A stretch of 43,688 bases of DNA from Jaenimonas drosophilae (lineage: Eukaryota > Euglenozoa > Kinetoplastea > Trypanosomatida > Trypanosomatidae): NCBI GenBank assembly GCA_030849065.1, contig JASAON010001508.1, positions 1 through 43,688 of the forward strand, read 5' to 3'. Under the pieces are notes generated by a model. It was not told the origin of the DNA. It did not search any database and saw only the letters and a list, made by a program, of their open reading frames with translations. Position numbers and translations under genes: made by a program. Positions 9,621 to 17,603 of the stretch are shown in pieces (the first letter of the stretch is position 1; each line of letters begins with the position of its first letter).

Positions 9621-10454
9621 TGCGGAAGTTTCTCCGCCTCACAGACTACGACGGAGCTCCTCCGAAGGAATCCATGTACAATATGTGCACACGTCGGTAC
9701 CAGCCAGCCTGGGATGCCATGCACTGACTGTTTTTATATATTTGTTGTGATGTACAATAGCGCTGAATGGAATGGGAGCTGAGGGCACCTAGCCGTGGAG
9801 TGGAATTGTACTATATAGGTGGCTGTTGCACACGTGACGATGGTAGGGGGTTACCTGACCCACGTGATACAAGGCCACCCTCTTGCGCCGGAGTATGCGG
9901 GTTTGCGCGTGCGTCAGCTCTGCACACAACATGCGCCATGATGTAGCCGTCAACACTCCCATGCCGCCCACATCCCATCCTGTAGCCTCAACCCCCTGTT
10001 CTCACGACGACTTCAATACCCCGTCGTGCTGTGTTCTGCAGACAGACTGTCCGCCACCCTTTCATCGCGTTGGCCATGGATGGGGGCTGCTGTACCTCAT
10101 GGAGCCGCCATGCATGAGCGGGGGCTCACCCTGCCCATCTTGCCCGCCCATGGTGAGGCAATGCTGGTTTCACTCACACCACGGATGGAGGTGCTGAGCA
10201 AAACACAACAAGAGAGATGCGTTTCCTTCCACACCACCCAAGTGGGCTTCCCTTTGACTGGACACATTCATAAATGTTCTACCGTCCTTCTCTCTCTCTC
10301 TTTTCGTTACATGACACAAGGTTTGTTCCGGTTCCACCGCAACTCACACTCTACCTTATATCTTCCCCGTACCTCTAGCAAAGAAGAGAGTGCAATCACC
10401 AAGGCTCTCAGCCGTCTGCATCTTCTTCAATCTACCCATTAATTTCCTCAAGCA
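9621..10454 (+). other. 834-bp intergenic region between the repeat paralogues
   Basis: No convincing gene. An AT-rich stretch (about 9729-9765, TTTTTATATATTTG) probably lies in the 3' untranslated region of the upstream gene. A CT-repeat tract with AG sits at 10284-10320. Open frames here begin without supportable starts and are largely the translation of pyrimidine tracts. Confidence 0.6.
10284..10320 (+). promoter_or_regulatory. putative trans-splice acceptor for the gene at 10455
   Basis: (CT)-rich tract 10284-10308, next AG at 10319-10320, leaving a leader of about 134 bases. Confidence 0.55.
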
Positions 10455-12302
10455 ATGACGAACCACCACGATGATGAGTCGTCGGCGAGCCAGTCGACCC
10501 CTATCCCCGATACACTCTCTCCCGAGGAGATGCTCGACCGCCTCCGCTCCCTTCAGGAGAAGAACCGCAGCCTGAAGCGCACGATTCGCGAGATGAAGCA
10601 CGAGATCAAGGAGAAGGAACACGCCGCCGAGACGGTAGACCAGACGAACAAGCAGCTCCAGGTATTGAAGGACACCGTGAACAAGCTTGCCGCGACGCAG
10701 CTGACTCACGATGAGATCACCCTCCAGCTCCGCGAGGTTGCCACCAAGATAGATGAGAACGAGGAGAACCTTCTCAGGATCCAGGAGGAGGAGGCAATCG
10801 TTGAGGAGGAGGCCGCAGAGCAGCAGGAGATCCAGGAGGAGGAGGCCGCAGAGCAGCAGGAGATCCAGGAGGAGGAGGCTGCCCAGGAGGAGGCTCAGGA
10901 AGAGGAGGCTGTCCAGGAGGAGGCTCAGGAAGAGGAGGCTGCCCAGGAGGAGGCTCAGGAGGAGGAGGCCGTCCAGGAGGAGGAAGCCGCTCAGGAGGAA
11001 GAGGCCGTCCAGGAAGAGGAAGCCGCTCAGGAGGAGGAGGCCGTCCAGGAGGAAGAAGCCGCTCAGGAGGAGGAGGCCGTCCAGGAGGAGGAAGCCGCTC
11101 AGGAGGAGGAGGCCGTCCAGGAGGAAGAAGCCGCTCAGGAGGAGGAGGCCGTCCAGGAAGAGGAAGCCGCTCAGGAGGAGGAGGCCGTCCAGGAGGAGGA
11201 AGCCGCTCAGGAGGAGGAGGCCGTCCAGGAGGAGAAGGTGGAGGAGGCTCCACGCCAGACTCCTGAGGAACAGCAGGACTTCTACGAGGATGCGGGCCTG
11301 TGGCAGGAGCTTCAGGATGTGAACTCGAAGCAGTTCGTTTCACAGGAGGCGTCCGCCCAGGCCAGCCCTAGAGCCGCGTCTGTCCACGAGGAGGAGGAAG
11401 CCCAGGAAGAGGCTGCTCAGGAGGAGGCCATCCAGGAAGAGATCGCTGAGGAGGAGGCCGCCCAGGAAGAGGCCCAGGAGGAAGCCGCTGCCGAGGAGGA
11501 AGCCCAGGAAGAGGCTGCTCAGGAGGAGGCCATCCAGGAGGAGATCGCCGAGGAGGAGGCCGCCCAGGAAGAGGCCCAGGAGGAGGCCGCCGCTGAGGAG
11601 GAAGCCCAGGAAGAGGCTGCTCAGGAGGAGGCCATCCAGGAGGAGATCGCTGAGGAGGAGGCCGCCCAGGAAGAGGCCCAGGAGGAAGCTGCTGCCGAGG
11701 AGGAAGCCCAGGAAGAGGCTGCTCAGGAGGAGGCCATCCAGGAGGAGATCGCTGAGGAGGAGGCCGCCCAGGAAGAGGCTGCTGCTGAAGAGGAGGCCCA
11801 GGAGGAGGCTCCTGTTGCCGAGGAGGGCGGCCGCCGTCTTTCTGTCTCCGTGAACGGTGGCTCCAACAAACTTAGCGAGAATGGCGAGGCGGCGGCGGAA
11901 GCCGACAACGCGTCTTCGTCTTCTTCCTCATCTGAGCGCCAGCGCCGCCTCTCGGACGCTAAGCGCGAGGAGGAGAAGGAGGAGGAGTGCCAGCGCGACG
12001 AGGAGGCCGTTCAGCGCGAGGTTGCCGCTCGTGGCGCCACTCCGGTTCTTTCCGAGCCTTCCAAGGGGCAGCTTGTGGTTGCCGCTGATGCCGGTGAAGT
12101 CGCTGTGGTGGATAGCGGAAGCGACGATGGCCTCTTCCACAACGAGTCTGACACGCGTAAGCCTATTGAGCAGCGCCGCTTCTACGAGGCCCCCAGCATC
12201 GTGTGGTCGAAGGTGCTTCAGAAGCAGCAGGACATGATCAGCGCCATCAACAAGGGTGAGTGGAAGCGTGGTGGCTCTGCTGGCGTGGCGAAGACCCAGT
12301 AG
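10455..12302 (+). CDS. Glu/Ala/Gln-rich repeat protein 2 (EAQ-repeat paralogue)
   Basis: This 615-residue protein is the paralogue of the upstream repeat gene. Shared blocks in the same order are: the charged N-terminal coiled coil with LAATQLTHDEITLQLREV (about residues 73-95); a repeat array; YEDAGLWQELQDVNSKQFVS; a Ser-Ala-rich ASAQASPRAAS; RRLSVSVNGGSN; an RQRRLSDAKREEE helix; and a C-terminal RRFYEAPSIVWSKVLQKQ. The repeats differ: the first array is mainly A[AV]QEEE, and the second is a 34-residue unit (102 bp) present almost four times, whereas the sister has only AAEEEQ. A six-residue Ser run follows. The protein ends without the ~200-residue insert of the sister. No membrane segment or signal peptide is seen. 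A structural, possibly cytoskeletal, role is inferred from the coiled coil and composition only. Confidence 0.88.
   Translation: MTNHHDDESSASQSTPIPDTLSPEEMLDRLRSLQEKNRSLKRTIREMKHEIKEKEHAAETVDQTNKQLQVLKDTVNKLAATQLTHDEITLQLREVATKIDENEENLLRIQEEEAIVEEEAAEQQEIQEEEAAEQQEIQEEEAAQEEAQEEEAVQEEAQEEEAAQEEAQEEEAVQEEEAAQEEEAVQEEEAAQEEEAVQEEEAAQEEEAVQEEEAAQEEEAVQEEEAAQEEEAVQEEEAAQEEEAVQEEEAAQEEEAVQEEKVEEAPRQTPEEQQDFYEDAGLWQELQDVNSKQFVSQEASAQASPRAASVHEEEEAQEEAAQEEAIQEEIAEEEAAQEEAQEEAAAEEEAQEEAAQEEAIQEEIAEEEAAQEEAQEEAAAEEEAQEEAAQEEAIQEEIAEEEAAQEEAQEEAAAEEEAQEEAAQEEAIQEEIAEEEAAQEEAAAEEEAQEEAPVAEEGGRRLSVSVNGGSNKLSENGEAAAEADNASSSSSSSERQRRLSDAKREEEKEEECQRDEEAVQREVAARGATPVLSEPSKGQLVVAADAGEVAVVDSGSDDGLFHNESDTRKPIEQRRFYEAPSIVWSKVLQKQQDMISAINKGEWKRGGSAGVAKTQ
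10786..11234 (+). repeat. A[AV]QEEE repeat array (18/36-bp units)
   Basis: In-frame units encoding AAQEEE and AVQEEE in alternation, a 36-bp dimer pattern, preceded by less regular AAEQQEIQEEE and AQEEEAVQEE units. The DNA is mostly GAG, GAA, CAG and GCC codons. Confidence 0.88.
11388..11812 (+). repeat. 102-bp tandem repeat, ~3.8 copies
   Basis: The sequence gcccaggaagaggctgctc recurs at 11400, 11502, 11604 and 11706, exactly 102 bases apart. Each unit encodes 34 residues including AIQEEIAEEE. Copies are nearly identical; the last lacks the AQEE segment before the AAAEEE end. Confidence 0.93.
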
Positions 12303-13258
12303 ACGTCGATGCGGCCCTGAATCCCATGGGCGGTGACGGGTGTGTCTCTGTGTTTTACCGTCAAGCGCTGTTCTGGTGGAGGTGCCCTTCGACGGATGAG
12401 CGCTTTCCCACATACGCAGGAAGACACCATCAACATGGCGGATCATCTTGTGGTTATGCGTGCATCCGCCAACAGATGGAGAGTTGCTTCTCTTCACCAG
12501 TACCAGGATGTGTGGATGCTGGACTCCCCGAACGCCGTTGTGGGATGCAACGCCTCGCCGCATAACGTAGAGGGGTGAGGAGATGGGGATTGGTGAGGAT
12601 AGGGGGTGGACCGCTACCGTCGATTGATGTACAGCTCTTGAAGGGGCATGTGAGGGGAACCCATACCCCTCGTGCTTACCCCCCCCCTTCATCCTTGCTC
12701 ATGACCTATCAGCAGGTTTGCTTGCGCCACACATGTTTACGTGCAGGTTCGCAAGCACATGCGAAACACTCCGCGCAGAGATGGGGATCAACAGCATCGT
12801 TCTCCTATGTGTTGTGTGTGCCAGGCGCCTGCTTTCCTCACGCGAGTAGCTTCCGCGTGGAGGTGGTACTATGCCGTCTCCACTGGCCTCTCCCCCGTCG
12901 TCTTTGTACATTCAGGAGCAACTACCGTAGAGGGATGACAGCCGCTTTCCGAACTTCGGTGTCTTTCCTTCCATCTTCTTTTGCCTTGGGACGGCTCCTT
13001 TCTCGGATAGCTTTATCAAGCTTATACCACACAAACACAAACACAAACAAACGACACACGCACCGTCGTGGGTTGCTGTACACGTTGTTTTTTTTCTGAT
13101 CGAAACGGACTGATTGTTGCATTGGCATGTCCCTGGTTATGGTTCACACCATCCTCCAAATGTGGACCCTTTCTTTGTGGGGGCGGTGCGAGCAATGAGA
13201 TTTCCGTCTTTGAGATGCCCACAGTAACCAATGTACAGAAACCATCCCACCATGATAG

Positions 13259-13284
13259 TTCTTTCTTCTTTGTTTTCTCTGCAG
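13259..13284 (+). promoter_or_regulatory. orphan trans-splice acceptor-like site
   Basis: Pyrimidine tract ending in CTCTGCAG, as good as those of the real genes, but no long frame follows. The next ATGs run into stops at once (ATG TAA, ATG TGA); the third opens only about 42 codons from 13316. Confidence 0.35.
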
Positions 13285-13585
13285 CAACCCACGCTGGGGC
13301 AAAGGATGTAATGTGATGCCAGTCTGGGAATTCAGTGGAGTAGGTGAGGGAGCGAGGAGCTGGTGGCTCGTTGTTGGGGGTGGAGAAGACAGGTGCCGCC
13401 AGCATCGTTCAGCCCACATCGGCCCAACATCCCGCCTAAGCTGATTTCTATTTCTTCGCTCACCGTTATTTACTTTTTCTCTGCCGGAGCTGAGCAACAC
13501 ACGTTGGTTTCAACGACCTCTCTCACTTTTATACTGACTTCCCTGTTGTTGTGGAGCCGACGGTATTGAGTTTCTTGTGGTCCCC

Positions 13586-13789
13586 ATGCTGATCGGCTGC
13601 GGTTTGCATGGACGGCCCAACTGCTTCGTGGGTGTGTGCGGGAGAGAGGCATCCGCAACCTTCCAGGAACAGGAGAACTCTCCACGAAAAGCTACTAGGC
13701 AGAAGAGAAAAAAAAGCGCATTGCGCGCCATGTTTATCATTCCACCCTTCTTTGTATGTATCAGCCTCACATGTTGTCAAAGCACATGA
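13586..13789 (+). CDS. possible small ORF, 67 codons (doubtful)
   Basis: The frame starts at an ATG about 100 bases after a pyrimidine tract/AG (13467-13488). It would encode a Cys-containing start (MLIGCGLHGRPNCFVG), a basic middle (RKATRQKRKK) and a hydrophobic end (FIIPPFFVCISLTC). Nothing is recognised. A random frame of this length is common, so this is listed only because the gap is otherwise empty. Confidence 0.12.
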   Translation: MLIGCGLHGRPNCFVGVCGREASATFQEQENSPRKATRQKRKKSALRAMFIIPPFFVCISLTCCQST

Positions 13790-13816
13790 GCATGAGCTGC
13801 TCACTGAAAGATAGTG

Positions 13817-13838
13817 GTGGGGGGATTGCTCCCCCCAC
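13817..13838 (+). other. strong GC hairpin in the gene-free gap
   Basis: GTGGGGGG at 13817-13824 and CCCCCCAC at 13831-13838 pair perfectly over 8 bp around a 6-base loop ATTGCT. It lies upstream of the acceptor at 13905-13942, so it would fall in the 3' UTR of the repeat protein or in an intergenic spacer. Confidence 0.7.
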
Positions 13839-13904
13839 TCTTCTGCGCGTTGTCCAGAAACGAATCACACGGTGCCGGCTATGTTGTTGTAGTCAGTACG
13901 CATC

Positions 13905-13942
13905 CATCTCTTTCTCACTGCTCTTTTTCCTGAATGATGTAG
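13905..13942 (+). promoter_or_regulatory. putative trans-splice acceptor for the oxygenase gene
   Basis: Pyrimidine tract 13905-13931 then AG at 13941-13942, 313 bases before the ATG. A nearer candidate is the tract at 14202-14212 with AG at 14226-14227. Confidence 0.45.
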
Positions 13943-14254
13943 GCCCTTACCACATTTGCATTTCGCACCATCATAGAACGAGATCAGGACCATTGTCGTT
14001 CCTCCTCCAGTGAATCACACCAGCACACACAACACCTATATATAGAGAAGAAACACACTACACTTGGCGTCAACCAGGAAGTTCTCGACTCTTTGGAGCT
14101 CCTAGTAAGACACCCAACCTAACGACGAGGCATTCAAGCGGTTGCATCCACCGCGGATTGCGTGTGCGGCATTTTTTACAGAAATATAACGAAGGCGCGG
14201 CTCCACTTCTTCTCGCACATTGACTAGACTTGCTTGTGTGGCCCACCACTGAAG

Positions 14255-15529
14255 ATGATGCGCCGAACGAGTGTTTACCTAGGGACTCTCGTGAAGCTGG
14301 GGCGAGGTGCCAACAACGTCACCGAGTCTGCCAGCAATGCTCTGCTAGAGTCTCTGCAGAACCACGGGTACTGCTACGTCCAGCATCCATTTATTCAGAA
14401 GTCTATTCTCGATCAGCTGCACCGCGACTGCAGGATTTTCTTTGAACAGTACATTCTCAATGTTCACAATGCAACGACGGACGGCAACCTGCGCCGCAAC
14501 AATACGCACAACTACAACTGCTCTCCCCTCTCTCCGTATGAGCTGGAGAGTATTCGCACCCCCCACGGATTTCGTGGCTATTATCGTTATGTTGGGGCAA
14601 GCGGGCTGGATGATGCCATCGACTGCTTCTCCGTCGGGCGCGATGATGTCGCAGATCCAGCACCCCTCCGACGTGGCTACTACGTGGAGGCGGGCTGGGA
14701 GGAGTCGGAGTACCTCCCGTTGGTTAGCCGCCGCAACCCATGGGATGTCCTGCTGAACCACGTCAATGAGGGCAGTTCAAGTGCCCCTGGCGTAGGTGGG
14801 GGCTCGGCACCCAACGACAATTTCATGTCCGACTTCCGGGATATGATGGTGGCATACTACGAGCTGTGCTCCATGGTGAGCATGGATGTACTCCGACACA
14901 TCAGCTGCGGACTTGGCATTCGCCCCTCTGTTCCCCAAGGGGGTCTCGACCCCAACGTGGCGGACTACGACCTCGAGTACTTCACCTCCTACCATTCCAA
15001 GAAGGACTGCGATTTGCAGGCCAAGTACTACCCACAGCTGGGTGAGGCAACGAGGCTCTCCAACGGGGTGAACATCCAGAATCATCAGTCCTCCAGCAAC
15101 CAGGATGGAGTCAAGGTTCTGCGCAAGAAAGGTGCTAAAACACAACCCGCGGGAAACAACGGGCCCACCATTCGCCTGGATACGCACAAGGACCTCAGCT
15201 CCATCACCCTTCTCTCCCAGGACTCCCTGGGAGGTCTGGAGGTGTGGGATGAGGAGAAGCAGAGCTATATCTCCGTCCCGGTCCTTGAAGATGCCCTCTT
15301 GGTAAACGCCGGCCTGTTCCTGGAGAAGTGGACGGGGGGCCTGATTGAGGCAACGCCTCACCGCGTTAAGAATGTGAAGGGAGGCCAAAGTCGGTGTAGC
15401 ATCGTCTTCTTCGCGCTTCCTGACCACGATGCCCGGATTGAGCCTCTTCTTCAGCAGGACGATAATCCTGCCGTAGATGGGGAGGAGTCCTTCCTCGCTG
15501 GTGATCTCATGCCATCACAGCAGTCGTGA
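14255..15529 (+). CDS. 2-oxoglutarate/Fe(II) oxygenase, isopenicillin-N-synthase-like
   Basis: This 424-residue protein belongs to the non-haem Fe(II) oxygenases of the isopenicillin-N-synthase-like fold. The iron ligands are visible: H311-x-D313 in DTHKDLSSITLLSQD, and the distal His369 in EATPHRVKN. Arg380 and Ser382 (RCSIVFF) form the RxS motif that normally binds the 2-oxoglutarate carboxylate. The N-terminal part has the family's DIOX_N character (LLESLQNHGYCYVQHP). The substrate is unknown. There is an insertion of roughly 60 residues before the HxD motif (DLEYFTSYHSKKD to the AKTQP stretch). I start at ATG 14255 rather than the TTG at 14234, seven codons upstream; ATG 14258 is equally possible. 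Length is above the usual 320-350 residues because of the insertion and a C-terminal tail. Confidence 0.87.
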   Translation: MMRRTSVYLGTLVKLGRGANNVTESASNALLESLQNHGYCYVQHPFIQKSILDQLHRDCRIFFEQYILNVHNATTDGNLRRNNTHNYNCSPLSPYELESIRTPHGFRGYYRYVGASGLDDAIDCFSVGRDDVADPAPLRRGYYVEAGWEESEYLPLVSRRNPWDVLLNHVNEGSSSAPGVGGGSAPNDNFMSDFRDMMVAYYELCSMVSMDVLRHISCGLGIRPSVPQGGLDPNVADYDLEYFTSYHSKKDCDLQAKYYPQLGEATRLSNGVNIQNHQSSSNQDGVKVLRKKGAKTQPAGNNGPTIRLDTHKDLSSITLLSQDSLGGLEVWDEEKQSYISVPVLEDALLVNAGLFLEKWTGGLIEATPHRVKNVKGGQSRCSIVFFALPDHDARIEPLLQQDDNPAVDGEESFLAGDLMPSQQS

Positions 15530-15853
15530 TTCACTCCAGTCAGCCTTTGCTCTAACAGAAGGTGAGACGTGGTCAGGAGCCCCCCCCTTACCGCCACTGG
15601 GGTGGTGGTGTAAGCTAACTGCCTCCTCCAAGAGAAGGAGGGGCATAGAATACACACATTCAAGTGTATATTGGCCATCAAGTTGGCCAGCCCCAATGCT
15701 GAACCAGCCCCGCTGGTGCATCGCCATCCTTGCAACTGCGTCTATTCTTCTCCGCTCATCGCAGCTTTTACTAGCATTTGTAGCCTCTTCATCACTACCA
15801 CACGGTAGGAGCCAACCTTGTTTTCTTCGGAGACCAACATAACAACCGCAAAA
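15530..15853 (+). other. intergenic region before Sec61 gamma
   Basis: No gene seen. It contains a C-rich stretch near 15578-15590 and pyrimidine tract/AG pairs at 15741-15764 and about 15783-15808. Confidence 0.6.
15741..15764 (+). promoter_or_regulatory. putative trans-splice acceptor for Sec61 gamma
   Basis: Pyrimidine-rich tract with AG at 15763-15764, 90 bases before the ATG at 15854. Confidence 0.45.
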
Positions 15854-16063
15854 ATGGACTTCATTGATGACGCCATTGTTCACCCCATCACGGCCTTCGC
15901 CAAGAATAGCCGAATGCTGGTGCGCCGGTGCGAGAAGCCCAACTACAGTGAGTTCACTGCAGGCGCCATGGCGACGCTCGTTGGGTTCCTGCTGATGGGC
16001 TTCCTAGGATTCTTCGTGAAGCTCATCTTTATTCCCATCAACAACGTTATTCTTGGGGCATGA
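15854..16063 (+). CDS. Sec61 gamma subunit (SecE-like translocon subunit)
   Basis: This 69-residue protein is the gamma subunit of the ER protein-conducting channel, which clamps the two halves of Sec61 alpha. It has the family layout: a short cytosolic amphipathic helix (about residues 5-30, with the conserved [22 protein letters not shown] segment), then one C-terminal transmembrane helix (about 36-66) rich in Gly, Leu and Phe, with the [14 protein letters not shown] end seen in Sec61 gamma across eukaryotes. Length is typical (65-80). The ATG at 15854 is preceded by AAAA. An in-frame TTG 12 codons upstream is ignored. It is a small gene between unrelated neighbours. Confidence 0.95.
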   Translation: MDFIDDAIVHPITAFAKNSRMLVRRCEKPNYSEFTAGAMATLVGFLLMGFLGFFVKLIFIPINNVILGA

Positions 16064-16484
16064 TGGGGTTTGGTGCAACCCTGGCACATCGCCTTGTTGA
16101 TGTGGGCGAACAACAAGCAGGAGTGGAGAAGTGCAGATGGACTGACGTCAAGTGGCGGGCCGGTGCGGCTACACCCAGTGTGATGAGGATAGGCGTGCAC
16201 CTCCTCCATGGACGGGTAGCACCTCCCATCAGCCTCGTTGCTCTTGGTACCTCCCTCTCTACGCTTGTGTGCCACATAACTCCGTCTCCTCTCCCTTCCC
16301 CCCTCGTGATGATGGTGCTAACTAAGCGATGGCGAGGAACTGAGTTGAGCCTCGGCGCGTGATCCGCACCAACGGCGGTGTTCATCGACATCAACGCTGA
16401 AGCCACACACACATTCTGACACCTTCTTCCTTCCCCATAATTTGTTTGCTAGTAGTTATAGATCCGTGCTTTACGAGGACGATT
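16064..16484 (+). other. intergenic region after Sec61 gamma
   Basis: No gene seen. It ends with a pyrimidine tract and AG (16421-16452) next to the following ATG. Confidence 0.6.
16421..16452 (+). promoter_or_regulatory. putative trans-splice acceptor for the gene at 16485
   Basis: Tract 16421-16437 (ACCTTCTTCCTTCCCC) and AG at 16451-16452 leave a leader of about 32 bases. This places the start at ATG 16485 and excludes the in-frame TTG at 16446. Confidence 0.55.
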
Positions 16485-17603
16485 ATGGCAGCGGTGGCCA
16501 AGCGTTCGCTCAATGTGGGGGTCGTGGGGATGGGCAACATGGGCGTACCCATCGTCCGGAATCTCGCCTTCAAGGCACGAAGCGCCATGTACCTTCAGGT
16601 TCATAGCCGAACGCTAGCCAAGGCACGGAAGGTGTGTGATGATATGGGGGTTGATGGTGCCACCTGTGCGATGCGCATGCATGATCGGTACAGCACCATG
16701 ACCAAGTGGTGCGATATTATGTTGCTCACATTGGCCAACGCAGAGGCCAGCCGTCATGCGCTCTTGGAGGATGCGGAGGCCCTCGTGGCAAACGCCCGTC
16801 CTGGCCAAATCATTGTGGACCACACCACCGTGGATGTGGAGCTGTCGCGCGAGTGCGCTGCCGTCGCGGCGCAGCGCGGTGCCTTCTTCTTGGATGCACC
16901 CATGAGTGGCAGTCCTCGAGCGGCTTTCAATGGCCAAATGGTGTTGATGGTGGGTGGACCTGCGGAGTACTTCCAGCGGCTGCAGCCCATTTTTCGCATG
17001 TACGCCGACAACATTCACCACATGGGAGAATGTGGCTCGGGCTCGGCAACGAAGCTTATTTCGCAGGCACTGGTGGCCTCCCACAACTCTGCCGCGGCGG
17101 AGGCGATGACGATGGCCAATCGTCTCGGGCTGGAGGATCAGACGAAGCTGGTGCAGGTGCTCGACGCCTCCTGGGGCGGGAGCACGATGCTGCGACGCAA
17201 CGCCCCCACCATGCAGGATCTCATCCGCAATCCAGATAAACTTCCCCCCAGCTCCGCTGCCAGCGTGGATCAGCTCCTTGGCGACCTCGCCATGCTCGAT
17301 GCCTCGCTGCCTCGGCTCGGGCCCGGTGAGGATGAGGAGGAGCACTTTCCTGTTCTTGATTCATCGCTGCGTATGTTGGGGGCGGCGTCGGAGGCCGGCC
17401 TCGGTGATCGCGACCTCTCCGCCGCCATCGGTTTCATCCAAGCCGCCGCACGGATGGAGCGCATGGGAGATGCGACGCAGGATGTTCCTCACCCGCTGAA
17501 GATGGGCGGCGGCGTACTAAGCGCAGGCGCCTTCACCGCAGCTGCGGAGGAACCTGCGGCGGACGCGGCACCCGTGGAGTTCACGTCAGAGGACTTCTAC
17601 TGA
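16485..17603 (+). CDS. 3-hydroxyisobutyrate dehydrogenase-like beta-hydroxyacid dehydrogenase
   Basis: This 372-residue protein is an NAD(P)-dependent beta-hydroxyacid dehydrogenase; 3-hydroxyisobutyrate dehydrogenase of valine breakdown is the closest well-known member. The dinucleotide fold starts at once with GVVGMGNMG (G15, G17, G20). The substrate-binding block DAPMSGSPRAA-NGQMVLMVGG begins at D137, and the catalytic-lysine block GSGSATKLISQ places the conserved Lys at K190. After the C-terminal helices there is an acidic insertion (GEDEEEHF) and a ~45-residue Ala-rich tail; the family is usually 290-300 residues. The Lys of the late LxxKD motif appears replaced by Gly (LLGDLAML). No clear mitochondrial presequence is seen, which is unusual for a valine-pathway enzyme; substrate specificity cannot be read from sequence. 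Confidence 0.9.
   Translation: MAAVAKRSLNVGVVGMGNMGVPIVRNLAFKARSAMYLQVHSRTLAKARKVCDDMGVDGATCAMRMHDRYSTMTKWCDIMLLTLANAEASRHALLEDAEALVANARPGQIIVDHTTVDVELSRECAAVAAQRGAFFLDAPMSGSPRAAFNGQMVLMVGGPAEYFQRLQPIFRMYADNIHHMGECGSGSATKLISQALVASHNSAAAEAMTMANRLGLEDQTKLVQVLDASWGGSTMLRRNAPTMQDLIRNPDKLPPSSAASVDQLLGDLAMLDASLPRLGPGEDEEEHFPVLDSSLRMLGAASEAGLGDRDLSAAIGFIQAAARMERMGDATQDVPHPLKMGGGVLSAGAFTAAAEEPAADAAPVEFTSEDFY

Larger units (their letters stand above)
12303..14254 (+). other. ~1.95-kb gene-free gap with hairpin and several splice-acceptor-like sites
   Basis: This is the largest gap between + strand genes. No frame here has a supportable start and length. Pyrimidine tract/AG pairs occur at 13259-13284 (ending in CTCTGCAG), about 13467-13488, 13905-13942 and 14202-14227. 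A strong hairpin sits at 13817-13838 and a weaker one, GAGGGG / CCCCTC, at 12652-12671. An (ACAAAC)n-like tract is at 13026-13052. A 67-codon ATG frame at 13586-13789 with a hydrophobic C-terminus follows the second acceptor; I give it low odds. The gap may be a long 3' UTR, a non-coding RNA locus, or the relic of a lost gene. Confidence 0.55.

Noticed and set aside
9807..9816. TGTACTATAT, like the end of the trypanosomatid spliced-leader exon
   Set aside because: Only ten bases match, the rest of the exon and the Sm-site/intron features are absent; chance.
10026..10442. 138-codon frame before repeat protein 2
   Set aside because: It crosses the splice tract and AG at 10284-10320 of the next gene, and has no domain.
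12746..12756. GGTTCGCAAGC, like a tRNA B box
   Set aside because: No matching A box, acceptor stem or anticodon arm around it.
12575..13099. Open frame of 174 codons in the large gap
   Set aside because: It begins with GTG, has no acceptor before it and translates pyrimidine tracts at its end; composition is not like the neighbours.
14035..14047. CTATATATAG palindrome, TATA-box-like
   Set aside because: Kinetoplastid protein genes do not use TATA promoters per gene, and it sits within a transcribed leader region.
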